Counted from the first letter of the stretch, positions 52,178 through 62,881 are shown. The stretch: DNA of 64,000 bases from an uncultured Parvularculaceae bacterium (GCA_947259375.1 CAMYLZ010000029.1:50520-114519), one strand, 5' to 3'. The notes: a model not told the origin generated them from the letters alone. A program made the numbers and translations.

Positions 52178-54390
52178 TATTCCGCCGCCTTCTTTTTTGG
52201 CTTGCCGCAAAGATCAAGCGCGGCGCGGGCAATATCATCCTCGCTCAGCAGCACTTCACTGGCCGCAGGGCCGAGAGGAATGAACGTGTCCGCGCCGGTG
52301 ATACGGGCGATGTTGAATGAAAGGCGCTGGTCGTTTATTGAGGCGATAATTTCCTCACTGAGCGAACCGGCCTTGCGGCACTCATCAACGATTAGAACGT
52401 TGTCACATCCCTGCAGCGCTTCAATCATTGATGTGATTGGCAACGGGACAAGCCAGCGCAAATCAATAATTCGCGAAGCGACGCCTTGTTTGCGCAGCTT
52501 TTCTGCTGCGCGCTGTGAAAGGTAAGCGCCATTGCCGTAGGTGACGATCGCGACGTCCGTACCGTCTCCGATCCGGTTAACGTCGCCAAAAGGAGCGATG
52601 TCTTCGGTGTCGTTGAATATGGCCGTCATCTTCCCATCGCCGGTCTGATAAAGATCTTTTGCGCCGTAAAGGGCGATTGGCTCGAGGAAGATAACAACGC
52701 GTTGTTCTTCGCGGGCAAGGCGGAAGGCTTCACGCAACATTTTTACCGCTTCGGCGCCGGACGAAGGGCAGGCAAGAATAATGCCGGGAATGTCTCGGAA
52801 TATCGCTATGGAGTTATCATTGTGAAAGTGTCCGCCAAAGCCTTTTTGATATGCAAGCCCGGCAATGCGCACGACCATTGGGTTAGTATACTGACCTTTT
52901 GAGAAGAAGGACAGCGAGGCTGCTTCGCCGCGTAGCTGGTCTTCCGCATTGTGCACATAAGCGAGGAACTGGATCTCCGGCACGGGTAGAAAACCGTTAT
53001 GGGCAAGGCCAATCGCCATGCCGAGGATCGATTGTTCATCGAGTATCGTATCGAACACGCGCGCCGGGCCGAATTTTTGTTGTAAACGTGTTGTGGCGCC
53101 GTAAACACCGCCTTTTCGCGCAACGTCTTCACCAAAGACAGCGACATTCCCGTCACGTTCCAACTGTTCGGCAAGCGCTAGGGATATCAATCGCGACATG
53201 TGCTGCGGTTCGCTCTTGGCGCGGGTTTCGTCGGGCGCGGTTGCAAGCAGTATTCCCGGTCGTGCAGCACGTTTAGGGCGGGATGGCGGCGCCAGTGAAG
53301 CGGTCACTTCCTTTGCACTGGTAAGTTTGGGGCGGGTCGTCGCCAATTCCATGGCGCGGGCGACGCGGCCTGAAATGGCGGAATAGAGTTGTTCAATTTC
53401 GTCGCGAGACATGGTGCCGGCCTCAATGAGGCGGCGCGCGGCGTGCAATAGCGGATCCTGATCGGCTTCTGCCTGGATTTCAGCACGGTCGCGATAACCG
53501 CTTTCAAAGTCGGAGCCCGCATGGCCCATAAGGCGGACAGTTCTAAGATGCAGGAATACAGGCTTGCGTGCGCCTCGCGCGCAGCGTTCTGCCTCGCGAG
53601 CGGCGCGAATGGCGTCGACCGGGTCGCGGGCGTCGCCAAAAACATAGCGCAGGCCCGGCCGATTGGCGTGGCTGGCGGCGATCCATCCTTCGGGGGTTTT
53701 AACCGAAATGCCGATTCCATTGTCCTCGCAGATAAAGACGATGGGCAGCGGCAGGCCTCGGTAGCCTGTGTGAGCGGCTGCGTTAATGGCGCCGACGGCT
53801 GTCGAATGATTGGCAGAGGCGTCGCCGAAGCTGCACAGGACAACGCTGTCGAGCGGCAGCTCGGCGTCATGTCTCTTCTGCGTCCGCGCGAGTGCGATCG
53901 AAAAAGCTGTTCCCAAAGCCTTTGGCAGGTGCGAGGCGATGGTCGAAGTCTGCGGCGGGGTGAATAGCGGTTTGGATCCAATTACCTTATGACGCCCACC
54001 TGAAATCGGATCTTCTGACGAGGCGACAAATGACAGCGCCATATTCCAGATCGGCGTTTCGCCAGGCAGTTTCGCCGCCCGTTCAATATAGAACGCGCCG
54101 CTGCGGTAATGCAGGAACGCCATATCGTCGAGCCGGAATACTCTTGCAACGGCTGCGTTGCCTTCATGCCCGGAACTGCCGATTGAGTAATAGCCGCGTT
54201 TTTCGGCGCCGAGCCGCCGAGCCTCGAGGTCGAGCCGTCGGCTGATGAGCTGGCTTTCAAACAGCGCCGCCAAGTCGCGCGCGGAAAGGCCGGCGTCATG
54301 TATTGAAAGGCTGGATATAGGGGCGGGAAGCCGCCCAGCCTTCAGCCTTTCAAGAAATCCGTCCGATGATGTCGAAATCGCACCCGCCAT
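52177..54390 (-). CDS. Thiamine-dependent 2-oxoacid dehydrogenase E1, alpha-beta fusion
   Basis: 737 aa joining E1-alpha (about residues 30-345) and E1-beta (about 400-730) in one chain, linked by a Pro/Lys-rich stretch. TPP-binding alpha segment FGDASANHSTAVGAIN; beta segment VAVFGEDVARKGGVYG and FLPVPEIQFLAY. Closest to branched-chain or pyruvate/acetoin E1 enzymes; E2 and E3 are not adjacent. The downstream acyltransferase-like gene, rather than an E2, suggests a specialised acyl-CoA-producing route. GGGAGGAAA lies 13 bases from the ATG, rather far. Confidence 0.88.
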   Translation of the reverse strand: MAGAISTSSDGFLERLKAGRLPAPISSLSIHDAGLSARDLAALFESQLISRRLDLEARRLGAEKRGYYSIGSSGHEGNAAVARVFRLDDMAFLHYRSGAFYIERAAKLPGETPIWNMALSFVASSEDPISGGRHKVIGSKPLFTPPQTSTIASHLPKALGTAFSIALARTQKRHDAELPLDSVVLCSFGDASANHSTAVGAINAAAHTGYRGLPLPIVFICEDNGIGISVKTPEGWIAASHANRPGLRYVFGDARDPVDAIRAAREAERCARGARKPVFLHLRTVRLMGHAGSDFESGYRDRAEIQAEADQDPLLHAARRLIEAGTMSRDEIEQLYSAISGRVARAMELATTRPKLTSAKEVTASLAPPSRPKRAARPGILLATAPDETRAKSEPQHMSRLISLALAEQLERDGNVAVFGEDVARKGGVYGATTRLQQKFGPARVFDTILDEQSILGMAIGLAHNGFLPVPEIQFLAYVHNAEDQLRGEAASLSFFSKGQYTNPMVVRIAGLAYQKGFGGHFHNDNSIAIFRDIPGIILACPSSGAEAVKMLREAFRLAREEQRVVIFLEPIALYGAKDLYQTGDGKMTAIFNDTEDIAPFGDVNRIGDGTDVAIVTYGNGAYLSQRAAEKLRKQGVASRIIDLRWLVPLPITSMIEALQGCDNVLIVDECRKAGSLSEEIIASINDQRLSFNIARITGADTFIPLGPAASEVLLSEDDIARAALDLCGKPKKKAAE

Positions 54391-54534
54391 TGGCTCTGCC
54401 GTTTCCTCCCGAATAAACAGCGACCTTGCCGCGCCTTTGCGATCATGGGTTGTGAATCCGGGCGCGGTTTGGCTATCTCCATATCAGGCATATGCTGTTT
54501 GCCAAGTCATTGTGGTAATCGCGGGAGAAGTATC

Positions 54535-55143
54535 TTGAAAAAGCCTGAGTTGGGCGATGAATTGGCCTCCGCCCATTCCAGCGATGATACGCTGGCCCTG
54601 TTGCGAACCCGGCGTTCGACGCCGGCGGACCTGTTGGGCGGGCCTGGACCGGATCAACAAACGCTGTCCGATATGCTTGAAATCGCCGCACGGGTGCCCG
54701 ATCACCGCCGTGTGGCGCCCTTCCGGTTCATGGTTTTTGTGGGCGAAGCGTGTGAGCGCTTTGGCGCGACGCTTGCGCGCATTTTCGCCGAACAGACTCC
54801 CGATGCGGAGGCCGCAAAGATTGATTATGAGCGTCAGCGGTTTATGCGGGCGCCGGTCGTCATCGCCGTCATTTCTAAAATTGACCCGGCGCATCGGACG
54901 CCCGAATGGGAGCAAATACTGACGTCTGGTGCGGCGTGCCAGAACCTTTTAATCGCCGCTTCAGCGCATGGTTTTGCGGCGCAATGGATTACCGAGTGGT
55001 ACGCCTATGATAAGGCAGTTCTGAAAGTCTTGGGCCTTACCGAAAAAGAACGCATCGCCGGCTATGTCTATATAGGCACGGCGCGTGAGGAGCCGAAGGA
55101 ACGGGGCCGCCCTGACATGGGCTCGATTGTTTCAATGTTTTGA
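54535..55143 (+). CDS. Nitroreductase family protein (YdjA-like)
   Basis: FMN-dependent oxidoreductase, 202 aa from a TTG start that follows GGGAGAAG. Typical N-terminus LLRTRRSTPADLL binds FMN phosphate through the Arg pair, and RVPDHRRVAPFRFMVF and GAACQNLLIAASAHGFAAQW are family landmarks. Length fits the short YdjA subgroup. An ATG at 54445 would add 30 residues without family match. Electron acceptor unknown. Confidence 0.88.
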   Translation: MKKPELGDELASAHSSDDTLALLRTRRSTPADLLGGPGPDQQTLSDMLEIAARVPDHRRVAPFRFMVFVGEACERFGATLARIFAEQTPDAEAAKIDYERQRFMRAPVVIAVISKIDPAHRTPEWEQILTSGAACQNLLIAASAHGFAAQWITEWYAYDKAVLKVLGLTEKERIAGYVYIGTAREEPKERGRPDMGSIVSMF

Positions 55144-55149
55144 TTCGGA

Positions 55150-55215
55150 TCACGCATGCGTGACGCGCCGACGGATTTAACGGCGGTTACCGTTAAGGCG
55201 TTCAAGACGCGCCTT
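55150..55215. promoter_or_regulatory. Cluster of palindromes upstream of yceI
   Basis: Three dyads in 66 bp: TCACGCATGCGTGA (55150-55163, perfect), TTAACGG-N6-CCGTTAA (55177-55196, perfect) and AAGGCG...CGCCTT (near 55195-55215). The second has the geometry of a repressor operator. No -35/-10 is obvious. Confidence 0.45.
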
Positions 55216-55262
55216 CACGTTGTGAAAGGCGTATGTCGACCAAATTAAGGAAACGGGAACGT

Positions 55263-55883
55263 ATGAGTATCAGTAGATTTGCCGCGCCTGTTATTGCGGC
55301 GGCAGTTTTGACGAGCGGTGCGGCAGCAGCCCAGGGCGAAGAAGCCGCCTCTTTCGATGCGCCGTCGGGTGAATACACGACCGACGCCGGTCATCGCTAC
55401 ATCACCTTTTCTTATTTGCATCAGGGTTATTCGCGCCCAGTGGTGCGCTGGAACGATTGGCAGGCGACTCTTAACTGGAATGCAAAAGATCCGGAAAGCT
55501 CGGCCGTCAGCGTGACAATTGATGTTGCGTCTGTCGATTCTGGCTTGGAGGAGTTTGACGGTCACCTTAAAGGCGGGCGTTTTTTCGACGCGGAAAACCA
55601 TCCGAAAATAACCTTCGACAGTACATCCTTGCACCGTACTGGAGCAACGACCGGTACGATGACGGGCGATTTGACCATCAAGGGCGTCACGAAGCCTGTT
55701 ACGCTTGATGTCCAATTCAACAAAGGCGCCTATGAAGAGCGCGCAAACCTACATAAGCTTGGTTTTTCAGCGCGTGCCTCGGTTAATCGCTCGGAATTCA
55801 ACATGGGGCTCGCCGTTCCCTTTGTAAGCGATCAGGTGGATATCGTCATAGAGACGGAATTTGTCAGACCGGAAGGCGAATAA
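55263..55883 (+). CDS. YceI family periplasmic protein
   Basis: 206 aa with signal peptide (VLTSGAAAAQG) and the lipocalin-like YceI fold: YTTDAGHRYITFSYLHQG, FDAENHPKITFDSTS, GDLTIKGVTKPVTLDV. YceI proteins bind isoprenoid-like lipids such as polyprenyl chains. ATG at 55263 sits at the signal peptide; an upstream ATG at 55233 adds ten basic residues. The stop precedes the b561-YceI fusion gene start by 4 bases. Confidence 0.92.
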   Translation: MSISRFAAPVIAAAVLTSGAAAAQGEEAASFDAPSGEYTTDAGHRYITFSYLHQGYSRPVVRWNDWQATLNWNAKDPESSAVSVTIDVASVDSGLEEFDGHLKGGRFFDAENHPKITFDSTSLHRTGATTGTMTGDLTIKGVTKPVTLDVQFNKGAYEERANLHKLGFSARASVNRSEFNMGLAVPFVSDQVDIVIETEFVRPEGE

Positions 55884-55887
55884 TGTG

Positions 55888-57069
55888 ATGCGTGGGCCGC
55901 AATATAGCTCTGTAGCAATCGTCCTTCACTGGGCGATTGCGATCTTGATCCTCGGACAGATCGCAGGCGGCCTCTATATGCACAATTTGCCAAACGCTTC
56001 GGTGATCAAATTTGACCTGTACCAGCTACACAAATCATTCGGGCTTTCGATCCTGATTTTGTCGCTGGTGCGGTTCGGCTGGCGTTTGGCGCATCGCCCG
56101 CCGGCGATGCCGGATAGCATGGCGGTTTGGGAAAAGCTTGCAGCGCGGACGGTTCATTGGGGTTTTTACGCTCTGATCATCCTGACGCCGCTGGCAGGGT
56201 GGGCGATGGTGTCCGTGTCGCCGTTGGATATTCCGACAAAATATTTCGGTTTCCTGCCGGTGCCGCATCTGCCATTGGGGCAAGGCGAAGCGGCGGAAGA
56301 TCTATTTGCCGAAGCGCACGAATATCTGGCCTTTGCGATTTTGTTCTTGTTGGCGATCCATGTGGGCGCTGCATTGAAGCATCATTTCTGGGACAATGAT
56401 CATGTGTTCCGCGCCATGGCGCCGGCGCGTATTGGGCACTGGGCAGGTATTGCCGGCATTATTGGCGCGATGCTGATGGGTGCTGTCATTTATGGTATTA
56501 CGCCGCCGATCAACGCAGATCATCCTGCAAGGCGGTCGGTTTCGGTGGTAGGAGAAAATGAAAACGGCAATTGGTCTGTGGATTACGATGCAAGTTCGCT
56601 CAAGTTCATTGGTGAGGAAAAGGGGCGGCGCTTTGAGGGAGGTTTCTCGGAATTCAACGCCAAAATCCTGTTCTACCCGGACAATCTCGAGGCCTCTTCG
56701 ATTGCCGTAACGGTCTCTACCGGGTCGGCGGAGACGGGAGATGAGATCCGAGATTCGACAGTCCCCGGCAATGAATGGTTTGATACCAAGGACCATCCGA
56801 CTGCGACATTTGTTTCAAATTCAATTCGCTCGACGGGATCGGGAGAGTATGAAGCCGATGGTGTTTTGACCATCAAAGAGTATGAAAAACCGATCACCCT
56901 TGTCTTTTTGTTAGAGTTTGATGAGAACGCTGTAAAAGCAACCGGGGGCGCTGACCTTATACGGACAGATTATGGTCTCGGCGCCGACGATAGCTGGCTT
57001 GATGATGAGGCAGTAAGTCTGAAGGTCAGGGTAGCGTTCGAAATTCACGCGACCCGAGCCGGGGATTAA
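55888..57069 (+). CDS. Cytochrome b561 fused to a YceI domain
   Basis: 393 aa. N-terminal four-helix b561 (about residues 8-190) with heme-ligand histidines in IVLHWAIAI, YQLHKSFGL, TVHWGFYAL and AIHVGAALKHHFW. A fifth hydrophobic segment (GIAGIIGAMLMGAVIYG) then leads to a periplasmic YceI domain (about residues 225-390; WFDTKDHPTATFVSN, YEADGVLTIKEYEKPITL). It may deliver electrons to or from a quinone-like lipid held by YceI. ATG at 55888 gives the b561 N-terminus; a TTG at 55861 is in frame. Stop overlaps the next gene's stop. Confidence 0.93.
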   Translation: MRGPQYSSVAIVLHWAIAILILGQIAGGLYMHNLPNASVIKFDLYQLHKSFGLSILILSLVRFGWRLAHRPPAMPDSMAVWEKLAARTVHWGFYALIILTPLAGWAMVSVSPLDIPTKYFGFLPVPHLPLGQGEAAEDLFAEAHEYLAFAILFLLAIHVGAALKHHFWDNDHVFRAMAPARIGHWAGIAGIIGAMLMGAVIYGITPPINADHPARRSVSVVGENENGNWSVDYDASSLKFIGEEKGRRFEGGFSEFNAKILFYPDNLEASSIAVTVSTGSAETGDEIRDSTVPGNEWFDTKDHPTATFVSNSIRSTGSGEYEADGVLTIKEYEKPITLVFLLEFDENAVKATGGADLIRTDYGLGADDSWLDDEAVSLKVRVAFEIHATRAGD

Positions 57070-58085
57070 TTCGCGCCAATCCCGCTCAGTTCGAACATCA
57101 TCAGGATTGTTTTTTGCCGTCGCGGGTTCTGGTTGTCATCAGAAATTAGGTAGATAAATATCCGGCCATCTGCGGCCTCGCGTATGGCAAGCCCTTCCAT
57201 ATTATCGACCACGAGCGGCGCCGCGAAGCGCGCCAGTTCGGTTCCGCGAAGATCGGTTGCGGATTTCAGCGCGCTCGCTGACAGATGCACAAGGCGCGCG
57301 CGGGGGCCAATCGATGGTGAAAAAGCGCGTTCCAGAACCAACAGGTCGCCATTCGGTAATCGCGCTGCGTCTGTTGGGCTGAAATCCTTTGCAGGATGGT
57401 AGGATAGCGCGCGGTGCGCGCCATGAGCGTCAATGATCCATGTCACGGTCCCGCCGGAAGGTGATGGCGCGGCTTCGGCAAATGCGATGACGCCATCTTT
57501 CCCCATTGGCGCGATGGCTTCCGGCCCTTTGTTAAAGGGGATCGTTTCCTGGCTGAAGTCAGCGGCATTGCGCAAAAACGAAATGCCGCCATCTGGCGTT
57601 TCCTCGTAGACGTCGATGCGGTCGTGTCTTTCAAACCCGACAAATAGCAACGACCCGTCCGCATACAGGGCTTCGGCGTCGGCTAAATCGCCTGTGAGAG
57701 CTTCGCCGTCTACGCCAGTGACATTCGCTATGCGCGCATTTCCCACACCGCGAAGCCGGTCGTCCGCACCATAGGTGAGTGAGGCGCTGAGCCAGTGCGC
57801 CCGGTCCGACACGGCGAGAATTCGCCGACCGTCATTGCTGATAGTAAGGCCGGAATAACCGCCGAAGGGGGCGGCCTCGGATTGTAGATGCAGCCCGCCG
57901 CGATAAATGAAGGCGCCGACGGCGAAAGCCTCATCTGCGGCTTTATCGCCGCGAAGCTGATATGCTGAAGCGCTTAAATCTATCGCGCGCCATGTCTTTG
58001 CGACGTCATCGTCGCCTGCGCTAACGCAACTCACATTGAGCGCCGCCGCGCAGAACAGCGCGAGAAGTCTTCCGCGAAAACTCAT
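57066..58085 (-). CDS. Phytase-like esterase domain lipoprotein
   Basis: 339 aa with lipobox LNVSC after a hydrophobic signal, so probably an envelope lipoprotein. The body matches the esterase-like/phytase-like beta-propeller family: [59 protein letters not shown]. Substrate unknown. The ATG overlaps the cobT stop by 4 bp. Confidence 0.85.
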   Translation of the reverse strand: MSFRGRLLALFCAAALNVSCVSAGDDDVAKTWRAIDLSASAYQLRGDKAADEAFAVGAFIYRGGLHLQSEAAPFGGYSGLTISNDGRRILAVSDRAHWLSASLTYGADDRLRGVGNARIANVTGVDGEALTGDLADAEALYADGSLLFVGFERHDRIDVYEETPDGGISFLRNAADFSQETIPFNKGPEAIAPMGKDGVIAFAEAAPSPSGGTVTWIIDAHGAHRALSYHPAKDFSPTDAARLPNGDLLVLERAFSPSIGPRARLVHLSASALKSATDLRGTELARFAAPLVVDNMEGLAIREAADGRIFIYLISDDNQNPRRQKTILMMFELSGIGAN

Positions 58086-59929
58086 GCTGCGGGTCGGCCC
58101 CGCCGGGCGGCTGTCGCGTCTTCGTCAAATAGCTCGGCGAGCTTGTCGATGATGGCGCCGCCAAGCTGTTCAACATCCACAATTGTCAGTGCACGACGAT
58201 AATAGCGCGTCACGTCATGACCGATGCCGATAGCGAGCAGCTCAATCGGCGAGCGGTTTTCGATATAGTGGATGACCTCTCGCAAATGCCGCTCCAGATA
58301 CGCGCCGCCATTGGCGGACGACGTCGTATCGTCAACCGGCGCACCGTCGGAGATCACCATCATGATGCGGCGCGCTTCAGGCCGGCCGAGCAAGCGCGCA
58401 TGGGCCCACATCAACGCCTCGCCGTCAATGTTCTCCTTCAACAGCCCCTCTTTCATCATCAGGCCGAGAGCGGTGCGTGCGCGCCGCCAGGGCGCGTCGG
58501 CGGATTTGTAGATGACGTGGCGTAGGTCATTGAGGCGTCCCGGCTTTGCCGGCCGACCATCAGCGACCCATTTTTCGCGCGACTGGCCTCCTTTCCACGC
58601 ACGTGTCGTAAATCCGAGGATTTCCACCTTGACGCCGCAACGCTCCAGCGTGCGCGCCAGAATGTCGGCGCAGATGGCGGCGATGGTGATTGGCCGTCCG
58701 CGCATGGAGCCGGAATTATCGATCAACAGCGTCACCACCGTATCGCGGAAATCCTGTTCCTGTTCCATTTTGTAGGAAAGCGGTTGCATCGGGTCGGCAA
58801 CAATGCGGGCGAGCCGCGCAGCGTCGAGCACGCCTTCGTCGAGGTCGAAAGCCCAGCTGCGGTTTTGTTGCGCCAGCAATTTTCTCTGCAATTTGTTGGC
58901 AAGGCGGGCGACAACGGCGTGCAGGTTTTCAAGCTGACGATCGAGTGAGCGCCGCAAGCGTTCCAGTTCCTCTGGGTCACACAAGTCGACCGCGTCGGCG
59001 ATCTCGTCAAACTCCGTCGTATAAGCTCTGTAGGCGGCGCCGGTATCGCCTTCAAATTGCGCCCGCAATGAAGAGATCTGGGCGTTTTCCATTGCGCCGT
59101 CATCTTCTTCGAAGCTTGTATCCATCTCCTGTTCGGAAAGATCGGCCTCGCCCTCGGTTGTATCGCCAGAACCAGGATCCTCCGGCATTTCGTCGGCGCC
59201 GGTTTCATCGTCGCCCTGATTGCTGTCGTCCGGGGATTCGTTCTGGTCTTCCTGGCCTTCCTGTTCTTGTTCGCTTTCCTGATCTCCCTGATCGTCGTCA
59301 TCAAGGTCGAGATCGCGAATGACGTCGCGGGCGAGCGCGGCAAAGGCGGCCTGATCGTCGAGATCGGCAGACCCCGCCAAGGCGTCAAGAGCGGCGCCGG
59401 CGCGATCCTCAAGCTGCGCTCGCCATTCTTCCATCAGTCCGGCGGCGGCCGCCGGCGCAGTCCGGCCGGTCAGACGCTCGCGCAACATCAAGGCGGCGGC
59501 GTCGGCGAGGGGCGCGGCGTCCTTCACATTCTGCCGGTCATATCCCTTGTCAGCGAAAACCTTTTCAAGCGACGCAGCGAGATTGTCGCCTACGCCTTTG
59601 AGTGCGCGCGCGCCGATGGCCTCGCAGCGGGCGTTCTCGAGCGCGGCGAAGACGGCGCGAGCCTCAGCGCCTTTTGGCGTCAATTGCCGGTGCATGGCGG
59701 CGTCATGATGGGCGAGACGGAGCGCCGCTGCGTCGCTTTCCCCGCGAGCAATGGCGGCGGAAGCGTCATCAAGCACGCGCGCCGGCAGCGGAATGCGCGC
59801 AGACTTGCCTTGCACGGCGGCATGTTCGCCGCCAAACGCTACTTCGACGTCACGCTGTGCGGAAAGCGCCCGGGTGGTGGAAAGGAGCGCCCGTTTAAAG
59901 GCCTCGCGGATTTGTTCTTTGTTCAGCAT
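58082..59929 (-). CDS. cobT: Cobaltochelatase subunit CobT
   Basis: 615 aa VWA-domain subunit of the ATP-dependent aerobic cobaltochelatase (CobNST) that inserts cobalt into hydrogenobyrinate diamide. Residues about 200-275 are a very acidic low-complexity linker. The C-terminal VWA domain has a MIDAS motif [13 protein letters not shown], and the family stretch [20 protein letters not shown] is present. Usually follows cobS, which is not adjacent here. A hairpin terminator upstream separates it from the M13 peptidase gene. Confidence 0.94.
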   Translation of the reverse strand: MLNKEQIREAFKRALLSTTRALSAQRDVEVAFGGEHAAVQGKSARIPLPARVLDDASAAIARGESDAAALRLAHHDAAMHRQLTPKGAEARAVFAALENARCEAIGARALKGVGDNLAASLEKVFADKGYDRQNVKDAAPLADAAALMLRERLTGRTAPAAAAGLMEEWRAQLEDRAGAALDALAGSADLDDQAAFAALARDVIRDLDLDDDDQGDQESEQEQEGQEDQNESPDDSNQGDDETGADEMPEDPGSGDTTEGEADLSEQEMDTSFEEDDGAMENAQISSLRAQFEGDTGAAYRAYTTEFDEIADAVDLCDPEELERLRRSLDRQLENLHAVVARLANKLQRKLLAQQNRSWAFDLDEGVLDAARLARIVADPMQPLSYKMEQEQDFRDTVVTLLIDNSGSMRGRPITIAAICADILARTLERCGVKVEILGFTTRAWKGGQSREKWVADGRPAKPGRLNDLRHVIYKSADAPWRRARTALGLMMKEGLLKENIDGEALMWAHARLLGRPEARRIMMVISDGAPVDDTTSSANGGAYLERHLREVIHYIENRSPIELLAIGIGHDVTRYYRRALTIVDVEQLGGAIIDKLAELFDEDATAARRGRPAA

Positions 59930-59995
59930 CAGGGGCGTTATAAGGCCGGGCAGGCATTGCCGCCAAGGGCTGTAGTCAGATGGCTGCGGTCAAGA

Positions 59996-60021
59996 AAAAG
60001 CCCCGGCGGGCCGGGGCTTTT
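59996..60021 (-). terminator. Intrinsic terminator after the M13 peptidase gene
   Basis: AAAAGCCCCGG and CCGGGGCTTTT form a perfect 11-bp stem with CGGG loop; on the minus strand it runs into TTTTTCTT. Placed between the M13 gene and cobT. Confidence 0.92.
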
Positions 60022-60041
60022 CCAATGAGTGTTTAGGAAGG

Positions 60042-62120
60042 CTACCAGATCTGTACGCGCTGTTCCGGCGGCAGGTAGAGTTCGTCCTCTTCCGTGACGT
60101 TAAACGCGTCATACCAAGCGTCCATATTCCGGACGACGCCATTGACGCGATATTGCGCCGGCGAGTGCGGATCGGTCTTGACCTGGTTCTTGAGCGCTTC
60201 TTCGCGGTTGAGGCGTTTCCAGACCTGGGCCCAGGCGAGGAAGAAGCGCTGATCGCCGGTAAAGCCGTCGAGCACCGGCGCCTCTTCGCCATTCAGCGAG
60301 AGCTTGTAGGCGTGATACGCCATGGCGAGGCCGCCGACATCGCCGATATTTTCACCCATGGTGAGTTCCGGATTGACGGGGAAGCCCTCCACCGGCTCAT
60401 AGGTTCCGTATTGCGCGCCGAGCGTGTCGGCGAGCTCCTGGAAATTCGCCGCGTCTTCTTCCGTCCACCAGTCGCGCAAGACGCCGTCGCCGTCTGACTT
60501 GCGGCCCTGATCGTCGAAGCCATGGCCGATTTCGTGGCCGATCACTGCACCGATGCCGCCATAATTGACGGCCGGGTCGGCGTTCGGATCAAAGAAAGGC
60601 GGCTGCAGGATCGCGGCCGGAAATACGATCTCGTTGCGCGGCGGCGAGTAATAAGCGTTCACCCGTTGCGGGTTCATGCCCCATTCGGTCTTGTCGACTG
60701 GACCGCCAAGACGCGAGATCGACCAGTTCCAGCCGAATATCGACGCCTGTTTTGTGTTTTCATAGGCGCTGTCAGTGGTGACGACCAGGTCGGAATAATC
60801 CCGCCATTTGTCGGGGTAACCAATTTTCGGCGTGAATTTTTCGAGCTTCGCGTGGGCTTGCGTTTTGGTCTCGTCACCCATCCAGGGCAGCGTGTCGATG
60901 CGTGCAGCGAGCGCAGCGCGCAGATTGGCGACGAGCACCTGCATCTCTTCTTTAGATTCGGCTGGGAAATGACGTTCGACATAGATCTGGCCAACCGCTT
61001 CGCCCATGGCTCCGTTTACGGCGGCGACGCCGCGCTTCCAGCGTTCGCGCTGCTTCGGCGTGCCGCGCAGTGCGGTGCCGAAAAATGCGAAATTGGCGTC
61101 ATCAAGTTCTGATGGCAGCACAGACGCATAGGCGTTTAGGTGGTGGAACGTCATATAGGCGATCCAGGTTTCGACCGGCGTTTCGGCGAAGATTTTCGCG
61201 GTTTGCGCAATCGCATCGTCTTCTCGCAGAATGACTTCGCTTTCACCGCCAAGGCCTCCGGCATCGAAGATCGCGTCCCATGGCGCTTCCGGCGCAAAGC
61301 CGTTCAGCTCATCGCGAGTCTTGAGATTGTAGGTCAAATCGCGATTGCGGCGTTTGGCCGGCTCCCAATGGACCTCGGCGATGCGAGTTTCCACATCGAA
61401 TACCGCTTGGGCTTTTTCCGCCGCGCCGTCGACGCCGGCGAATGCCAGTGCTTGCTCGATATAGTCCTTGTACAGTGCGCGCTTGTCGGCGAATTCATCG
61501 TCGAGGTAGTAGTTGCGGTTCGGCATGCCGAGCCCGGATTGCGTCAGATGAACGGCATATTGATCCGTTCGTTTTGAATCGACGCCGACAAAGGTCGCGA
61601 ACGGCGTGCGCCCGGCCATGCCGGGCGTGCCCATGATACGGGCGACGTCTTCATGGCTTTCGGCGCTGGCAATAGCGGCGAGATCGTCCGCAACTGGCGC
61701 ATATTCGGCGGCGTTGATCGCATCGACATCCGTATAGACTGCGAACAAATCGCCGATTTTGCGTTCGTTCGACCCCTCAGGCGCCGCGCCGGCGGCGGCG
61801 TCTTCGATGATTTTCTTCACGCGTTCTTCGGAGCGCTCGAAAAGCACGGTGAAAGCGCCGTAGCTGGAAAACTCATCAGGAATGACGAATGTATCAAGCC
61901 ACTTGCCGTTGACATAGCGGAAGAAGTCGTCGCCCGGATCGACATTCGCGTCGATATCGGCGATTTCCACCCCCCACTCGCCAAGCTCTGGCGCAGCGGC
62001 GGCGATCGTCTTTTCATGGCTGGCGTCCGCGTCTTTTTTGGCGCCGCTTTCTGGCTGTTGCCCACATGCGGCGAGCGCCAAAGCGGCGACGCCAGTCAAC
62101 AAGAATCTCTTCACGTTCAT
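60042..62120 (-). CDS. M13 family metalloendopeptidase (neprilysin-like lipoprotein)
   Basis: 692 aa zinc peptidase with signal peptide and lipobox LAACGQQ (Cys about 19). Catalytic motifs VIGHEIGHGFDDQGR (HExxH) and ENIGDVGGLAMAYHAY (third ligand ExxxD), plus substrate motif NAYYSPPRNEIVFPA. Expected to cleave short peptides in the periplasm. GAGGAG precedes the ATG. Divergent from apt. Confidence 0.95.
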   Translation of the reverse strand: MNVKRFLLTGVAALALAACGQQPESGAKKDADASHEKTIAAAAPELGEWGVEIADIDANVDPGDDFFRYVNGKWLDTFVIPDEFSSYGAFTVLFERSEERVKKIIEDAAAGAAPEGSNERKIGDLFAVYTDVDAINAAEYAPVADDLAAIASAESHEDVARIMGTPGMAGRTPFATFVGVDSKRTDQYAVHLTQSGLGMPNRNYYLDDEFADKRALYKDYIEQALAFAGVDGAAEKAQAVFDVETRIAEVHWEPAKRRNRDLTYNLKTRDELNGFAPEAPWDAIFDAGGLGGESEVILREDDAIAQTAKIFAETPVETWIAYMTFHHLNAYASVLPSELDDANFAFFGTALRGTPKQRERWKRGVAAVNGAMGEAVGQIYVERHFPAESKEEMQVLVANLRAALAARIDTLPWMGDETKTQAHAKLEKFTPKIGYPDKWRDYSDLVVTTDSAYENTKQASIFGWNWSISRLGGPVDKTEWGMNPQRVNAYYSPPRNEIVFPAAILQPPFFDPNADPAVNYGGIGAVIGHEIGHGFDDQGRKSDGDGVLRDWWTEEDAANFQELADTLGAQYGTYEPVEGFPVNPELTMGENIGDVGGLAMAYHAYKLSLNGEEAPVLDGFTGDQRFFLAWAQVWKRLNREEALKNQVKTDPHSPAQYRVNGVVRNMDAWYDAFNVTEEDELYLPPEQRVQIW

Positions 62121-62353
62121 TTCTCCTCGCGTGATCTCCGGTGATCTTCAATGGGTGCGATTTCCCGGCGCGCAAGTCTCCGCATATCGCCCGAAAGCGC
62201 AAGGCGGGTGGGACGAAAAGAGCGTTCCGTCGGTTGGAACGTTGTCGCAGGGCGCCGCACACGCATTTGCGCGATCTGTTGCAACGCAGCAAAACACCTT
62301 GCCGTTGCAGGCGGAACCCGCCATGGTGCCTGCGATCCAAACAGAGGGGCCCC

Positions 62354-62881
62354 ATGGATTTGAAAACCGTCATCCGCACCATTCCGGACCATCCGAAGCC
62401 GGGAATCATGTTTCGCGACATCACGACTCTGCTCACCGATGCGCGCGGGTTTCGCCGGGCGGTGGATGAACTGGTGCAGCCGCTCGCGGGCGCCAAGATC
62501 GACAAAGTGGCGGGCATTGAAGCGCGCGGTTTTATTCTCGGCGGCGCCATCGCTCACCAGCTTTCGGTTGGCTTTGTGCCGGTCCGCAAGAAAGGCAAGC
62601 TGCCTTCCGAGACCATCACCGAAGCTTATGCGCTCGAATATGGCGTCGATGAGATCGAAATTCACGTCGATGCGGTAGAAAAGGGCGAAAAGATTTTGCT
62701 GGTCGATGACCTGATCGCCACGGGCGGCACGGCGGGGGCGGCGATCAAGCTGCTCGAGCGGGCGGGGGGCGAGGTCGTCTTGTGCTCCTTCGTTGTCGAT
62801 CTGCCGGACCTTGGCGGCGCCGAAAAACTGCGCGCGCTCGGCAAGACGGTAACGTCGTTGGTGTCGTTCGAGGGAGAATAA
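62354..62881 (+). CDS. apt: Adenine phosphoribosyltransferase
   Basis: 175 aa enzyme making AMP from adenine and PRPP (purine salvage). [20 protein letters not shown] is the standard start; PRPP loop [28 protein letters not shown] and the flexible loop [19 protein letters not shown] are intact. Start at 62354 follows GAGGGG; upstream in-frame sequence is unrelated. Confidence 0.97.
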   Translation: MDLKTVIRTIPDHPKPGIMFRDITTLLTDARGFRRAVDELVQPLAGAKIDKVAGIEARGFILGGAIAHQLSVGFVPVRKKGKLPSETITEAYALEYGVDEIEIHVDAVEKGEKILLVDDLIATGGTAGAAIKLLERAGGEVVLCSFVVDLPDLGGAEKLRALGKTVTSLVSFEGE

